The position numbers were made by a program, and so were the translations under genes. A stretch of DNA of 64,000 bases from Pseudanabaena sp. Chao 1811. Its GTDB lineage: Bacteria > Cyanobacteriota > Cyanobacteriia > Pseudanabaenales > Pseudanabaenaceae. Positions 42,400 through 51,593 of the stretch are shown here, piece by piece. Numbering within the stretch: position 1 is the first letter of the stretch; each line of letters opens with the position of its first letter. Under the pieces are notes generated by a model, which was not told the DNA's origin, searched no databases, and saw only the letters and a list, made by a program, of their open reading frames with translations. The stretch covers positions 1,054,001 through 1,118,000 of the forward strand of contig NZ_CP101416.1 of assembly GCF_027942295.1 (NCBI RefSeq). The letters are read 5' to 3'.

Positions 42400-42467
42400 T
42401 TAACGTGAGTTCGATAACATCATTTGCGCGGCGCTTCGCGCCGCGCAAATGGCGGAAAATGGTAAAA
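42400..42467. repeat. Composite two-hairpin intergenic repeat, copy R2 (inverted, truncated)
   Basis: Reverse orientation: TTAACGTGAGTTCGATAAC (the tail of R1 reversed), then CATTTGCGCGGCGC-TTC-GCGCCGCGCAAATG and GGCGGAAAATGGTAAAAA, where the second hairpin breaks off. The core stem is identical to that in R1. Confidence 0.8.
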
Positions 42468-42484
42468 AGGAGGGAGAATTCAAG

Positions 42485-42520
42485 TTTCCCCCCTTTGAAA
42501 GGGGGGATTAAGGGGGGTAA
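42485..42520. repeat. Short G/C-block repeat
   Basis: TTTCCCCCCTTTGAAAGGGGGG is a palindrome followed by ATTAAGGGGGG. Similar CCCCCC/GGGGGG repeats occur widely in cyanobacterial spacers. It abuts the truncated end of repeat R2. Confidence 0.6.
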
Positions 42521-42606
42521 AAGCAGAAATTTATGCTAGATAGGAGACTTCTCAAACACATTCTTAAATAATTTCTTAGGATAGGCAAGGCTTTATGTCG
42601 GCTATC

Positions 42607-45600
42607 CTAATTCTTTAAAAGCAGTTGCATAGTACTGGCTAATTGCTTCAGTTTAACTGGTTTCGCAATGTATTCATTGGCTCCTACAGCTAGACACCTT
42701 TCGCGATCGCCTATCATTGCTAAAGCAGTCAGGGCAATAATCGGAACATCTACTAAATGAGGATCAAGCCGAATTTGTTTAATTGCTTCCAGTCCATCAA
42801 TAACTGGCATTTGGATATCCATTAAAATTAAGTCGGGATGATTGGCTTTAGTGATCGCAATCGCCTCTTGACCATTTTGCGCGAGAAGCAACCGATATCC
42901 CTTTGCCTCTAGGTAACAAGCGATCGTACTAGTATTTGCTTCATTGTCATCGGCTAGTAAAATCAGAGGTGATGTGGTTGATTCTGAATGAATTGCGGAA
43001 GAAATCACATCTGCATTAGTTGTCAATTCGGAAGAAGATGGCAGAGAATGTATTGAGGAATTCTTGGACGGTAGATCGATCATAAAGTGACTCCCGACTC
43101 CCACTTCACTAGTGAGTCCGACCTTACCACCATGTAGCTCGACGATACGTTTTACTAAGGCAAGTCCCAAACCTGTACCCACATATTGCCTATTCAAAGC
43201 ACTATCGATTTGGATAAATGGTTGAAATAGTTTCTGTATATTCTTTGCGGAGATACCGATACCCGTATCAATCACCGCAATTCTCAGATAACTAACATCC
43301 TCAGCATTGTTTTTCTCTGAATTAGCTATGCCTGAATTGGCTATGTAGGAGGAAACTTCGAGGGTGATCGTCCCTCCCTCAGGGGTAAATTTCACGGCAT
43401 TGTTTAGCAGATTAATTAATACTTGACGGATACGGCGTTCATCGAGCATTAATTCGGGCAAATATGGGGGGATCTTGTCGATGACTTGGATCTTTTTGGC
43501 TGAGGCTTGTTGTTTAATGAAAGCGATGCTCGATTGACATAAATTGGTGATGGACACATTGGTTAACTCTAGAGTCACTTGCCCAGACTCAATTTTGGCA
43601 ACATCGAGAATGTCATTAATCAGTTCCAATAGATGCAGACCACTACTATAAACGGTTTGCAGAGCTTTAATCTGGCGATCGCCCACTGTACCAAAGACCC
43701 CTTCCTTGAGTCCTTCAGTCATTCCTAAAATGGCATTAAGAGGGGTACGGAGTTCATGGCTCATATTGGCAAGAAACTCATCTTTCATTCTGGTTGCTCG
43801 AATGAGTTCCTCATTAGAAATGGCAAGTTGTTGATTGCTCTCCGTTAGTTGTGCCTCGGCTTGTTGGCGGACAGAGAGTTCCTGTTGAAGCTGCTCAAAT
43901 AAACTCGCCTGCTGAACCGCGATCGCTAGTTGAATAGCTACCTGCTTAAGTAGATCAATTTCCCAATCTTGCCAATGACGGGGGCGATCGCATTGGTGAG
44001 CAATCAGCAAGCCCCACAATTTTTGTTGCTGAATAATAGGGACTACGAGTTTGGCTCTAACATGAATTTCAGCAAGAAACTCGACTAAACAGGGTAAAAC
44101 AAACTGTTGAGGATCTTCGCGATCTCTAAGTGTATATATTCTTCCCTGCACATAGCGCTCATAGTTTTGTTCTGGGAATACTTCTTCAGGAAAGACAATA
44201 TCTAAAATTTTGGGCCAGTTTGGTGATACTGATTCAGCTATAGCGGCTCCTGTTCCTCCCTCAAAGACCCGATAAACTAACACCCGATCCAACTCTAATA
44301 CTTGATGGATTTCCTCAACAGCTGCATTCAGAATCTCATCTAGATCCAGAGATAAACGCATTCTTTTGGTGATAGAACTGAGCAAATGTTCTTGGGTTGC
44401 CTGTTGTTTTAACTTCAGTTCTGCCTGTTTGCGATCGGTAATATCTTGGAGCAGTGCCAGCAGATAGGATTTACCATCATCACTAGATAAAAACGATCGC
44501 GACATCGCAATAGTCAGCTTTCGCCCATCTTTATGCTGAATCTCCCATTCCTCATGGATAGGATGCTCGACGGGTGATGCCATGTCTAGATAATTGCTTT
44601 CCTGCGCTTGTCTCTGGGATACAGGTCTCAAACTTTGCTCCCATCCCAATTGATTAATTTCGGCTAAGGAATAACCTGTGATCAACTGCATTTGTCGGTT
44701 CCAGACCGTAAAATGGAGAAAAGGGAATTCCTCAATTTCGTAACAAACACATAGCCCTTCTGCCATATTTTCCATAATTTGTTGACGGAAAATATTTTCC
44801 TGTTGCAAATTGGCTTGAGCTAGTTTACGAGCAGTGATATCGTAGCGAATCGCCAGATATTTAAATGGTCGTCCTTGAGGATCAACAAAGGGAACAATCG
44901 TACTCTCTACCCAATAGAGACTACCATTCTTGTGTCGATTGCATATTTCACCTCGCCAAATCGCCCCCCTAGAAAGCGTGAGCCACATATCTTGAAAAAA
45001 GCTATGGGGATGATAGCCAGATTTGACAACACGATGGGTTTGACCGACTAGTTCCTCACGGGAATAGCCAGAAATACGACAGAAGTATTCATTCACATCA
45101 ATAATTACCCCTTTGGCATCGGTGGTAGCAATGATTGCAGTCTGATCTAAAGCAAGTTTAAAGGCAGATAATTCTTGCAATAGCTGTCGCCTCTGGATCT
45201 CAGCTTGTTTGCGATCGCTAATATCCATCGCAATGCCAAATACGCGAATTACGTGATCTGATTCATCCTTAATAACTTCAAGCTTCACGAAAATATAACC
45301 AGAGGAGCCATCATCACGAATAATCTGGAGATCGGTTTCATCATTTGTCCCCTCGGTAATGGCTCGATCTATAAGTTGGACAAAGCGATCGCGATCACCC
45401 TTTACCAAATAATTGAGCATTTGCCCATAGGTTAGCTCTGGCAGATCGGAATCTAAGCCAAAAATCCTAAATACTTCCGCAGACCAACTAAATTTTCTAG
45501 TCTGAACATCTAACTCCCAACTACCAAGATGGGCAATCTGTTGTGCTTCCCTTAAGCTAGCCTCACTCTGTCTTAACTGAATAGTACGACTCCTGACACG

Positions 45601-46431
45601 ATCTTCGAGAGTCTCATTGAGTTTTAGCAGCATTTCCACATTCTGCTTGCGCCCTGTAATATCCATATGCGTACCAATCATTCGCACTGGATTGCCAGAG
45701 TTATCCCATTCCATTACCTTGCCCTTGCATAGCACCCAAACCCAAGCCCCTAACTTGTGGCGCATTCGCAGTTCACATTCATAGGTCTCGGTCTCCCGCC
45801 GAAAGTGCTTCTCTAGCCCTAGATTTGCCCTTGGTAAATCTTCGGGATGGAGGTTATTTAACCAAGTTGCAATAGAGATTGGTTGCAATTCGTCAGGGGT
45901 ATAGCCTAAAATCTCTGCCCAGCGATCGTCCAAGGTTACGGCTCCCGTTTGTACCCACCAATCCCATAGTCCAATACCTGAGTTCTCAAGGGCAAGTTGG
46001 AGACGTTCTTGGGTTTGCTCCAATTCAAGTCTTGACCGCAGGCGTTCTCTACGAATCTCTGACTCCCTTATTTCACGGCGTATCGCCTCTGCTAAGCGGG
46101 CTAAGTGTCCCTTCATTAAGTAGTCATTAGCGCCTTGACGCATCATTTCCACTGCCGCAATTTCGCCAATGGTTCCTGATACCACGATAAATGGGAGATC
46201 GAGTTGGCATTGTTTGACAATTTCTAGCGCTGTGGGCGCATCCAATGTGGGCAAGTGATAATCAGAAATAATCACATCCCAAGCTTGATGCTGTAAGGCA
46301 TGACGTAGTGCTTCAGAGGTTTCTACCCGTTCCCAAACCAACTGAAATCCACTATGACGAAGCTCTCGGAGCAATAAGAGAGCGTCATCTTCGGAGTCTT
46401 CAATGATCAGGATTTTCAGTGGTTCAGCCAT
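42607..46431 (-). CDS. Hybrid kinase: REC-4xPAS-GAF-HisKA-HATPase-REC
   Basis: 1274 residues, soluble. REC (5-122, Asp57 in IISDYHLP); PAS/PAC at about 137-262, 295-408, 420-538 and 545-670; a phytochrome-like GAF (685-845); HisKA with His892 in MSHELRTPLN; HATPase (about 990-1120, DTGIGIS and GTGLGLAL); REC (about 1150-1272, LILMDIQMP). The GAF has the cyanobacteriochrome-like body (LWGLLIAHQC and VRAKLVVPI) and keeps a Cys781 at the bilin position, but Leu782 replaces the usual His and no DXCF is present (EEVF). It starts 11 bp after the stop of the next kinase, so the two are co-transcribed. The N-terminal receiver is a natural acceptor for that kinase, which has none of its own. Confidence 0.9.
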   Translation of the reverse strand: MAEPLKILIIEDSEDDALLLLRELRHSGFQLVWERVETSEALRHALQHQAWDVIISDYHLPTLDAPTALEIVKQCQLDLPFIVVSGTIGEIAAVEMMRQGANDYLMKGHLARLAEAIRREIRESEIRRERLRSRLELEQTQERLQLALENSGIGLWDWWVQTGAVTLDDRWAEILGYTPDELQPISIATWLNNLHPEDLPRANLGLEKHFRRETETYECELRMRHKLGAWVWVLCKGKVMEWDNSGNPVRMIGTHMDITGRKQNVEMLLKLNETLEDRVRSRTIQLRQSEASLREAQQIAHLGSWELDVQTRKFSWSAEVFRIFGLDSDLPELTYGQMLNYLVKGDRDRFVQLIDRAITEGTNDETDLQIIRDDGSSGYIFVKLEVIKDESDHVIRVFGIAMDISDRKQAEIQRRQLLQELSAFKLALDQTAIIATTDAKGVIIDVNEYFCRISGYSREELVGQTHRVVKSGYHPHSFFQDMWLTLSRGAIWRGEICNRHKNGSLYWVESTIVPFVDPQGRPFKYLAIRYDITARKLAQANLQQENIFRQQIMENMAEGLCVCYEIEEFPFLHFTVWNRQMQLITGYSLAEINQLGWEQSLRPVSQRQAQESNYLDMASPVEHPIHEEWEIQHKDGRKLTIAMSRSFLSSDDGKSYLLALLQDITDRKQAELKLKQQATQEHLLSSITKRMRLSLDLDEILNAAVEEIHQVLELDRVLVYRVFEGGTGAAIAESVSPNWPKILDIVFPEEVFPEQNYERYVQGRIYTLRDREDPQQFVLPCLVEFLAEIHVRAKLVVPIIQQQKLWGLLIAHQCDRPRHWQDWEIDLLKQVAIQLAIAVQQASLFEQLQQELSVRQQAEAQLTESNQQLAISNEELIRATRMKDEFLANMSHELRTPLNAILGMTEGLKEGVFGTVGDRQIKALQTVYSSGLHLLELINDILDVAKIESGQVTLELTNVSITNLCQSSIAFIKQQASAKKIQVIDKIPPYLPELMLDERRIRQVLINLLNNAVKFTPEGGTITLEVSSYIANSGIANSEKNNAEDVSYLRIAVIDTGIGISAKNIQKLFQPFIQIDSALNRQYVGTGLGLALVKRIVELHGGKVGLTSEVGVGSHFMIDLPSKNSSIHSLPSSSELTTNADVISSAIHSESTTSPLILLADDNEANTSTIACYLEAKGYRLLLAQNGQEAIAITKANHPDLILMDIQMPVIDGLEAIKQIRLDPHLVDVPIIALTALAMIGDRERCLAVGANEYIAKPVKLKQLASTMQLLLKN

Positions 46432-46442
46432 ACAAAAAATGG

Positions 46443-49400
46443 TTATATCTTGACGGGGATATTTGGCACTGTAAAGTAAATTGTCGCACCTTTTTCGACT
46501 TCGCCTTCAGCCCACACTCTACCACCATGACGATGAACTACCCTTTGCACTGTGGCTAAACCAATACCAGTACCAGGAAATTCGTTGGTATTATGTAGCC
46601 GTTGGAAAACGCCAAAGAGCATTTTAGTGTAATTCATATCAAAGCCTGCACCATCATCGCGGACAAAATAAACAAGCTCTCCTTCTTGGTGGATTACTCC
46701 AAATTCAATGCGAGCCGTGGCATGATGACTGGTAAATTTCCAAGCATTTTGGATTAAGTTGCTGATGATCACTCTCATCAGGGTGACATCGGCAGTAACA
46801 CATAGATCTGGGGCAATCACCACTTCAACTTGTCTTTGCGGATCTGACTCTTGCAAGTCATGAATTTGTTCTTGGACTAAGGTGCTAAGGTTAACATTGC
46901 TATACTGCATTTCCGATCGCGATACGCGCGAGAGTCTGAGCAGATCGTCAATGAGCATTCCCATACGTTGGATATTGCGACGAATGCGCTCGAAGTAGTC
47001 TCGACCATCTTCGTCAAATTTATCAGCATAGTCCTCCATTAAGGCATTGCTAAAGCCATCGATCGCCCTTAATGGCGCACGTAAATCGTGAGATACCGAG
47101 TAGGCAAAGGCTTCTAGCTCGCGGTTAGATGCTTCTAACTGCGCGGTAGTTTGCTGGATCGTGATTTCTGCTCGTTTGCGATCGCTAATGTCAAGGTTAA
47201 TGCCTACCATCCTTAGTGGTTCTCCTTGTTCATTGCGCTGTACTAAAGAATATGCCTTAATGAAGCGACTAGTTCCATCGGGAAGCAGCACTCGGAATTC
47301 AGGATCATATTCTTTTTCGCCGCGCAGAGCCTGTTGAATCGCATTTTCAGTATTTAAGCGATCCTCTGGATGTAGGGTACTTGCCCAAGCATCATAGGCA
47401 TTGGCAAACTGTTCTGGCTTAAGTCCATATAGCTCATACATGCGATCATCCCAACGGAGGATGTTGTGCGGAATATCCCAGTCCCAGATGCCAAGTGCCC
47501 CAGATTTAACGGCTAGGGTCAAGCGATCAGAGAGATTGCGGAGAGCTGCGTCGGCTTGTTTGCGATCGCTAATATCCTGTGCTGTCCCAATTGTCTGCTT
47601 GGGATGCCCCTGCTCATCTCGGCTAAATATAGAGTCACGGCTATAGAGCCAGCGATATTCGCCATCAACATGACGCATCCGATATTCAATCTCAAGGATA
47701 TCTCCATCCTGAGCAGCTTCAATTTGTTGATAATAGTTAGGCATTTTGGCGAGATCATCGGGGTGCATCAAATTACTAAACAAATCTGCGCCCATCGCCT
47801 GAATCTCTGCGGAAGTATAGCCCAGCACAGAGGCAACTTCACGATTACAGTAAACATTACGATGCTCTTGAATATCGTAGAGATAGAGAATATTAGGAGA
47901 GGCATCGGCAATTTTTTGAATAAATCGCTGCTTTTCTAAAATCTCCTCTTCGGCATATTTGCGATTAGTAATATCACGGGCAGCAGCATAGACAGAATTA
48001 CCATAGGGGCGGGAATACCACTCAATATAGCGATAGGTTCCATCCTTGCAGCGATAGCGATTGACAAAGGCGATGACTGCATCCTGTGCACTTAGAGCTT
48101 CCATACTTTCTAAAGTCGCCGCCACATCATCGGGATGCACAAAGTCTAAATATTTTTGTCCTTCGAGTTCAGCAATGGTATATCCCAAGGTCGTTTCCCA
48201 AGCTCGGTTGAGGCGACAGAAATATCCTTCCATATCAGCAATACATAATAAGTCTAGAGCCACACTAAAGAAACGCTCTAATTCGGCTTTGGACTCCTGT
48301 AGTTGGTCTTCTACCTGTTTGCGATCGCTAATATCAATACAAGAGCCGATATATCCTAAAAATTCACCATCAGCATCAAATCGAGGAATACCCGTAGACA
48401 GCAACCAGCGATATTCGCCATCAAATCTTCTATAACGATATTCTACGGAGAAACTTTGATGGGTATCAAAGATATTCTCATAGCTATCTATGTAAAATTG
48501 ACGATCTTCAGGATGAATCAACTCTTCCCAGCCATATTCTACTTCTTCCTCCATAGTTCTTCCTGTAAACTCTAGCCAAGGTCTATTGAAGTGGAAGTAA
48601 AGTTTATCTAAACCTGACATCCAAATCATTACAGGCGCATAGTCGGCAAGATAACGGAATCTGGATTCACTTTCTTGAATTGCGACTTCAGCTTGTTTGA
48701 GGTTGGTAATATCTCTAAAACTAACGATTATGCCCGCAATATTCTTGTTGAGATCTAAATAGGGAGTATAAGTCACACTCAAAAACTGGGGAACTGCATT
48801 AGGTTGGTCAAACCATTTTTCATATTGCACAGTCTGTCCCCCTAGGCATTGATCGAGTCGTTGTTTGATATAATCGTCAAACAAATCCGCTCCCAAAATA
48901 TCTCTTACAGATGATCCAATGACTTGATCAAAGGATTTATTACACCAATTCAGATAGGCTTGATTAACTATTTGATAGGTATAGTTAGGATCTAGTAGCG
49001 CAATCCCATCTTTTGTGGAAGATACAATATTCTCATACCGTTGCAGACTGATTTCCGCCCGTTTGCGCTCACTAATATCTTTGGCAATACCTAAGAAACC
49101 CGTAATTCTCTGTTTGAAATCCCTTAAAGCAGTAACAGACAGTAACACAGGCAATCGCGATCCATCCTTGCGAATATAAGTCCATTCTTCTTCACTGACT
49201 AGTCCGAGACGTGCTTTGGCAACAAAAACCTCAAAACCCACAGGGATATGACGATTTAATTCCACCGAGAGTGATGCAGCCCGATTAACTACCTCTTGAG
49301 GATCATGCAAAATAGCAGGTGTCACTTTACCAATTACTTCGTAGGCGCTATAACCCAACATCCTCTCTGCCGCCGCATTAAAGGTCTGGATAGTACCATC

Positions 49401-51428
49401 GGGATCAGTAGAAATAAATGAGTAATCAGCACTATCAAGGATCGCCTTTTGCATACTGTTGACCCGCCAAAGTTCTTGAGTGCGCTCGATCACCTTGGCT
49501 TCTAGATCTTGATTCAGTTGGTGTAAAGCTTCTTCAGCTTGTTTGCGATCGCTAATATCCCTAGCAATTGTCGAAAACTGCTCAACATTGTTGTCAGATC
49601 CTCGATGACAGACGATCATCTGCAAAACAGGAAAAGTACTACCATCACGGCGGCGGAGTAAGGTCTCCCCTGACCAAAAGCCCTTTTGAACGCATTGGGG
49701 CAGAGCTTCCTGCAAAATTATCGCGGCAATCTCTGGTGGATGGTAGTCAGGAATCTGTGTATGGGCGAGATCCTCGTCAGGGGGAATACCTAAGAGCGAT
49801 CGCCCTGATTGATTGAGGTAGAGGACATAGCCATTAACATCCACAGAAGCAATAATATCGCGAGCCGCTTCAAGGATCACTAACCGACGTTGAGCCTGTT
49901 CCTCTGCTTGTTTACGATCATGAATATCCGTATGGGTTCCGAGCATTCTTAAGGGATTACCTGCTTCATCCCATTCCACAATTTTCCCCAAAGAGAGAAT
50001 CCATTTCCATTCACCACTATGGGTAAGTTGCCGAAATTCCACTTTGTATTCAGGCAAATTACCAGCTATATATTCCTGATATACCTTGGCTACTGCTTCG
50101 CGATCATCAGGATGGAGTCGCTCAATCCATTTAGCGTTACTTTCCTCAAAGGTGGCATGGTCATAGCCCAGCATAGTTGCATATTCAGGACTGACTAATG
50201 CATATCCTGTTTGCAGATTTAGGTCATATAAGCCTTGGTTAGCAGCGTTTAGCGCTAGTCGTAGCCGCTCTTCGCTCTCATAGATTTTATTCTCATCTTG
50301 AGAACGCGCTTGGGCATTGATAATAGTCTGTCCTAACACTTGCAATAGTCGCACGGTCTTGTCGTCCAATGCTAGAGACTGACTAAAGGAGGAAAATCCA
50401 ATTGATCCTGTAGTAACGGATTTTTGTACTAAGGGAATCATCAAAATCGAAGTTAAGTTTAACTGTTGCCAATTAGCTTGATCGATCGCTGCTTCAGTAG
50501 GTAAATCGTTAACATCACGGATATAAACAATATCGCGCTGCATCAAAATTTGGCTACTCCAAGGAAACAAAGTCCAGCAAGGAATATTCTGAGCTAGCGC
50601 TATTTGACTAGGGATGCCCTTGTTAGACCATTCATAGGTCATGCTCGTAGTCAAATTGACATCGTCATATTGAAAGATATAACTAGTATCAACCTGTGTA
50701 ATTTCCCCAATCAGTTGCAGACTATGGTTGATCTCTGCATCAAGCTCATTAGGATGAACATCGACAAACCGACTCGTAATCTCAGCAATCAATTGATTAA
50801 AGTCAATTTGGACTTTCAACGCTGCTTCAGTACGTTGTCGCTCGAACAGCGCAGTACGAGCTTGTCGGTAAAAGGAGGCAGCGATTTTTGCAGAAACTTG
50901 GGCGTTGATCTGTTCATTCTCAACTTTGGTATGGAGTTCGCTAGTCTGTTTGACTGATGACGGATAAACAGGTTGCATTAATTTCCATAGGCTCTCATGG
51001 GTGACTATTCCTAACAGCCGATCGCCTTGATCTAAGATTGGGATATGGCGAATATGGTATTGCTGAAATAAATTCACTGCCGCGAACAAATCTGTAAAAT
51101 CGGCTTCTCTCAAGGTGACTACTGGCGCTACCATCACCTCACGCACGGTCAAATTATCTAGCGATCGCTGTTGAGCGCTCAGTAGAACCACATCCCGCTC
51201 AGTGATGATGCCAACTACGCACTCTGCCTCCATGACTAAGACACAACTAGATTTCGCCTCAAGATACAGGGAATCCTGCTGTTCTTCAGCATTTGAGGCA
51301 CAGAGCATTGTATTGCTCATTTCGGCGATCGCCTCCATCATGAGCGTATCGGCTGTTACGACTAGAGGATTACGGATAATCGCCGCCTGTAAATCAGTTA
51401 TAGATAGAGAGCTTTCGAGGTTAGACAT
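46443..51428 (-). CDS. Giant sensor kinase: 2xCBS-GAF-8xPAS-HisKA-HATPase, no receiver
   Basis: 1661 residues, soluble. Two CBS motifs (about 10-160; GIITERDVVLLSA, FQQYHIRHIPILDQGDRLLG split by the tyrosine) sense adenylates in other proteins. A GAF follows (about 210-375), then eight PAS/PAC modules ending in DIxxRK-type linkers. HisKA is of the phytochrome kind: SVSHDLRAPLRAIDGF with His1447. HATPase (about 1550-1658) has DDGAGFDMNY and GTGIGLATV. The related phytochrome kinases pass phosphate to a separate small receiver; here the next gene starts with one. HIP1 octamers occur at several module borders. No membrane helix. Ligands are unknown. Confidence 0.88.
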   Translation of the reverse strand: MSNLESSLSITDLQAAIIRNPLVVTADTLMMEAIAEMSNTMLCASNAEEQQDSLYLEAKSSCVLVMEAECVVGIITERDVVLLSAQQRSLDNLTVREVMVAPVVTLREADFTDLFAAVNLFQQYHIRHIPILDQGDRLLGIVTHESLWKLMQPVYPSSVKQTSELHTKVENEQINAQVSAKIAASFYRQARTALFERQRTEAALKVQIDFNQLIAEITSRFVDVHPNELDAEINHSLQLIGEITQVDTSYIFQYDDVNLTTSMTYEWSNKGIPSQIALAQNIPCWTLFPWSSQILMQRDIVYIRDVNDLPTEAAIDQANWQQLNLTSILMIPLVQKSVTTGSIGFSSFSQSLALDDKTVRLLQVLGQTIINAQARSQDENKIYESEERLRLALNAANQGLYDLNLQTGYALVSPEYATMLGYDHATFEESNAKWIERLHPDDREAVAKVYQEYIAGNLPEYKVEFRQLTHSGEWKWILSLGKIVEWDEAGNPLRMLGTHTDIHDRKQAEEQAQRRLVILEAARDIIASVDVNGYVLYLNQSGRSLLGIPPDEDLAHTQIPDYHPPEIAAIILQEALPQCVQKGFWSGETLLRRRDGSTFPVLQMIVCHRGSDNNVEQFSTIARDISDRKQAEEALHQLNQDLEAKVIERTQELWRVNSMQKAILDSADYSFISTDPDGTIQTFNAAAERMLGYSAYEVIGKVTPAILHDPQEVVNRAASLSVELNRHIPVGFEVFVAKARLGLVSEEEWTYIRKDGSRLPVLLSVTALRDFKQRITGFLGIAKDISERKRAEISLQRYENIVSSTKDGIALLDPNYTYQIVNQAYLNWCNKSFDQVIGSSVRDILGADLFDDYIKQRLDQCLGGQTVQYEKWFDQPNAVPQFLSVTYTPYLDLNKNIAGIIVSFRDITNLKQAEVAIQESESRFRYLADYAPVMIWMSGLDKLYFHFNRPWLEFTGRTMEEEVEYGWEELIHPEDRQFYIDSYENIFDTHQSFSVEYRYRRFDGEYRWLLSTGIPRFDADGEFLGYIGSCIDISDRKQVEDQLQESKAELERFFSVALDLLCIADMEGYFCRLNRAWETTLGYTIAELEGQKYLDFVHPDDVAATLESMEALSAQDAVIAFVNRYRCKDGTYRYIEWYSRPYGNSVYAAARDITNRKYAEEEILEKQRFIQKIADASPNILYLYDIQEHRNVYCNREVASVLGYTSAEIQAMGADLFSNLMHPDDLAKMPNYYQQIEAAQDGDILEIEYRMRHVDGEYRWLYSRDSIFSRDEQGHPKQTIGTAQDISDRKQADAALRNLSDRLTLAVKSGALGIWDWDIPHNILRWDDRMYELYGLKPEQFANAYDAWASTLHPEDRLNTENAIQQALRGEKEYDPEFRVLLPDGTSRFIKAYSLVQRNEQGEPLRMVGINLDISDRKRAEITIQQTTAQLEASNRELEAFAYSVSHDLRAPLRAIDGFSNALMEDYADKFDEDGRDYFERIRRNIQRMGMLIDDLLRLSRVSRSEMQYSNVNLSTLVQEQIHDLQESDPQRQVEVVIAPDLCVTADVTLMRVIISNLIQNAWKFTSHHATARIEFGVIHQEGELVYFVRDDGAGFDMNYTKMLFGVFQRLHNTNEFPGTGIGLATVQRVVHRHGGRVWAEGEVEKGATIYFTVPNIPVKI

Positions 51429-51484
51429 ACGAGGTAGGTACTACATGATGGAACTAAGGAACTCGATTTGGGAAACAATCTAAG

Positions 51485-51579
51485 ATATATAGCAATCCTA
51501 AATCATTTGTAGATTTTTGGGTTTGTGGAAGCGCCCCCCTTCGGGATGCGCTTCCACAAACCATTTGGGATTGCTATAT
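51485..51579. mobile_element. MITE-like element, copy M2 (95 bp)
   Basis: Starts ATATATAGCAATCCTAAATC, has the same 16-base asymmetric arm as M1 (TCATTTGTAGATTTTT), a stem around GGTTTGTGGAAGCGC, a loop region differing from M1 (CCCCCTTCGGGATG), and ends GGATTGCTATAT. It is inserted between two kinases and is in the same orientation as M1. Confidence 0.75.
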
Positions 51580-51593
51580 GATGGGGCAAGATT

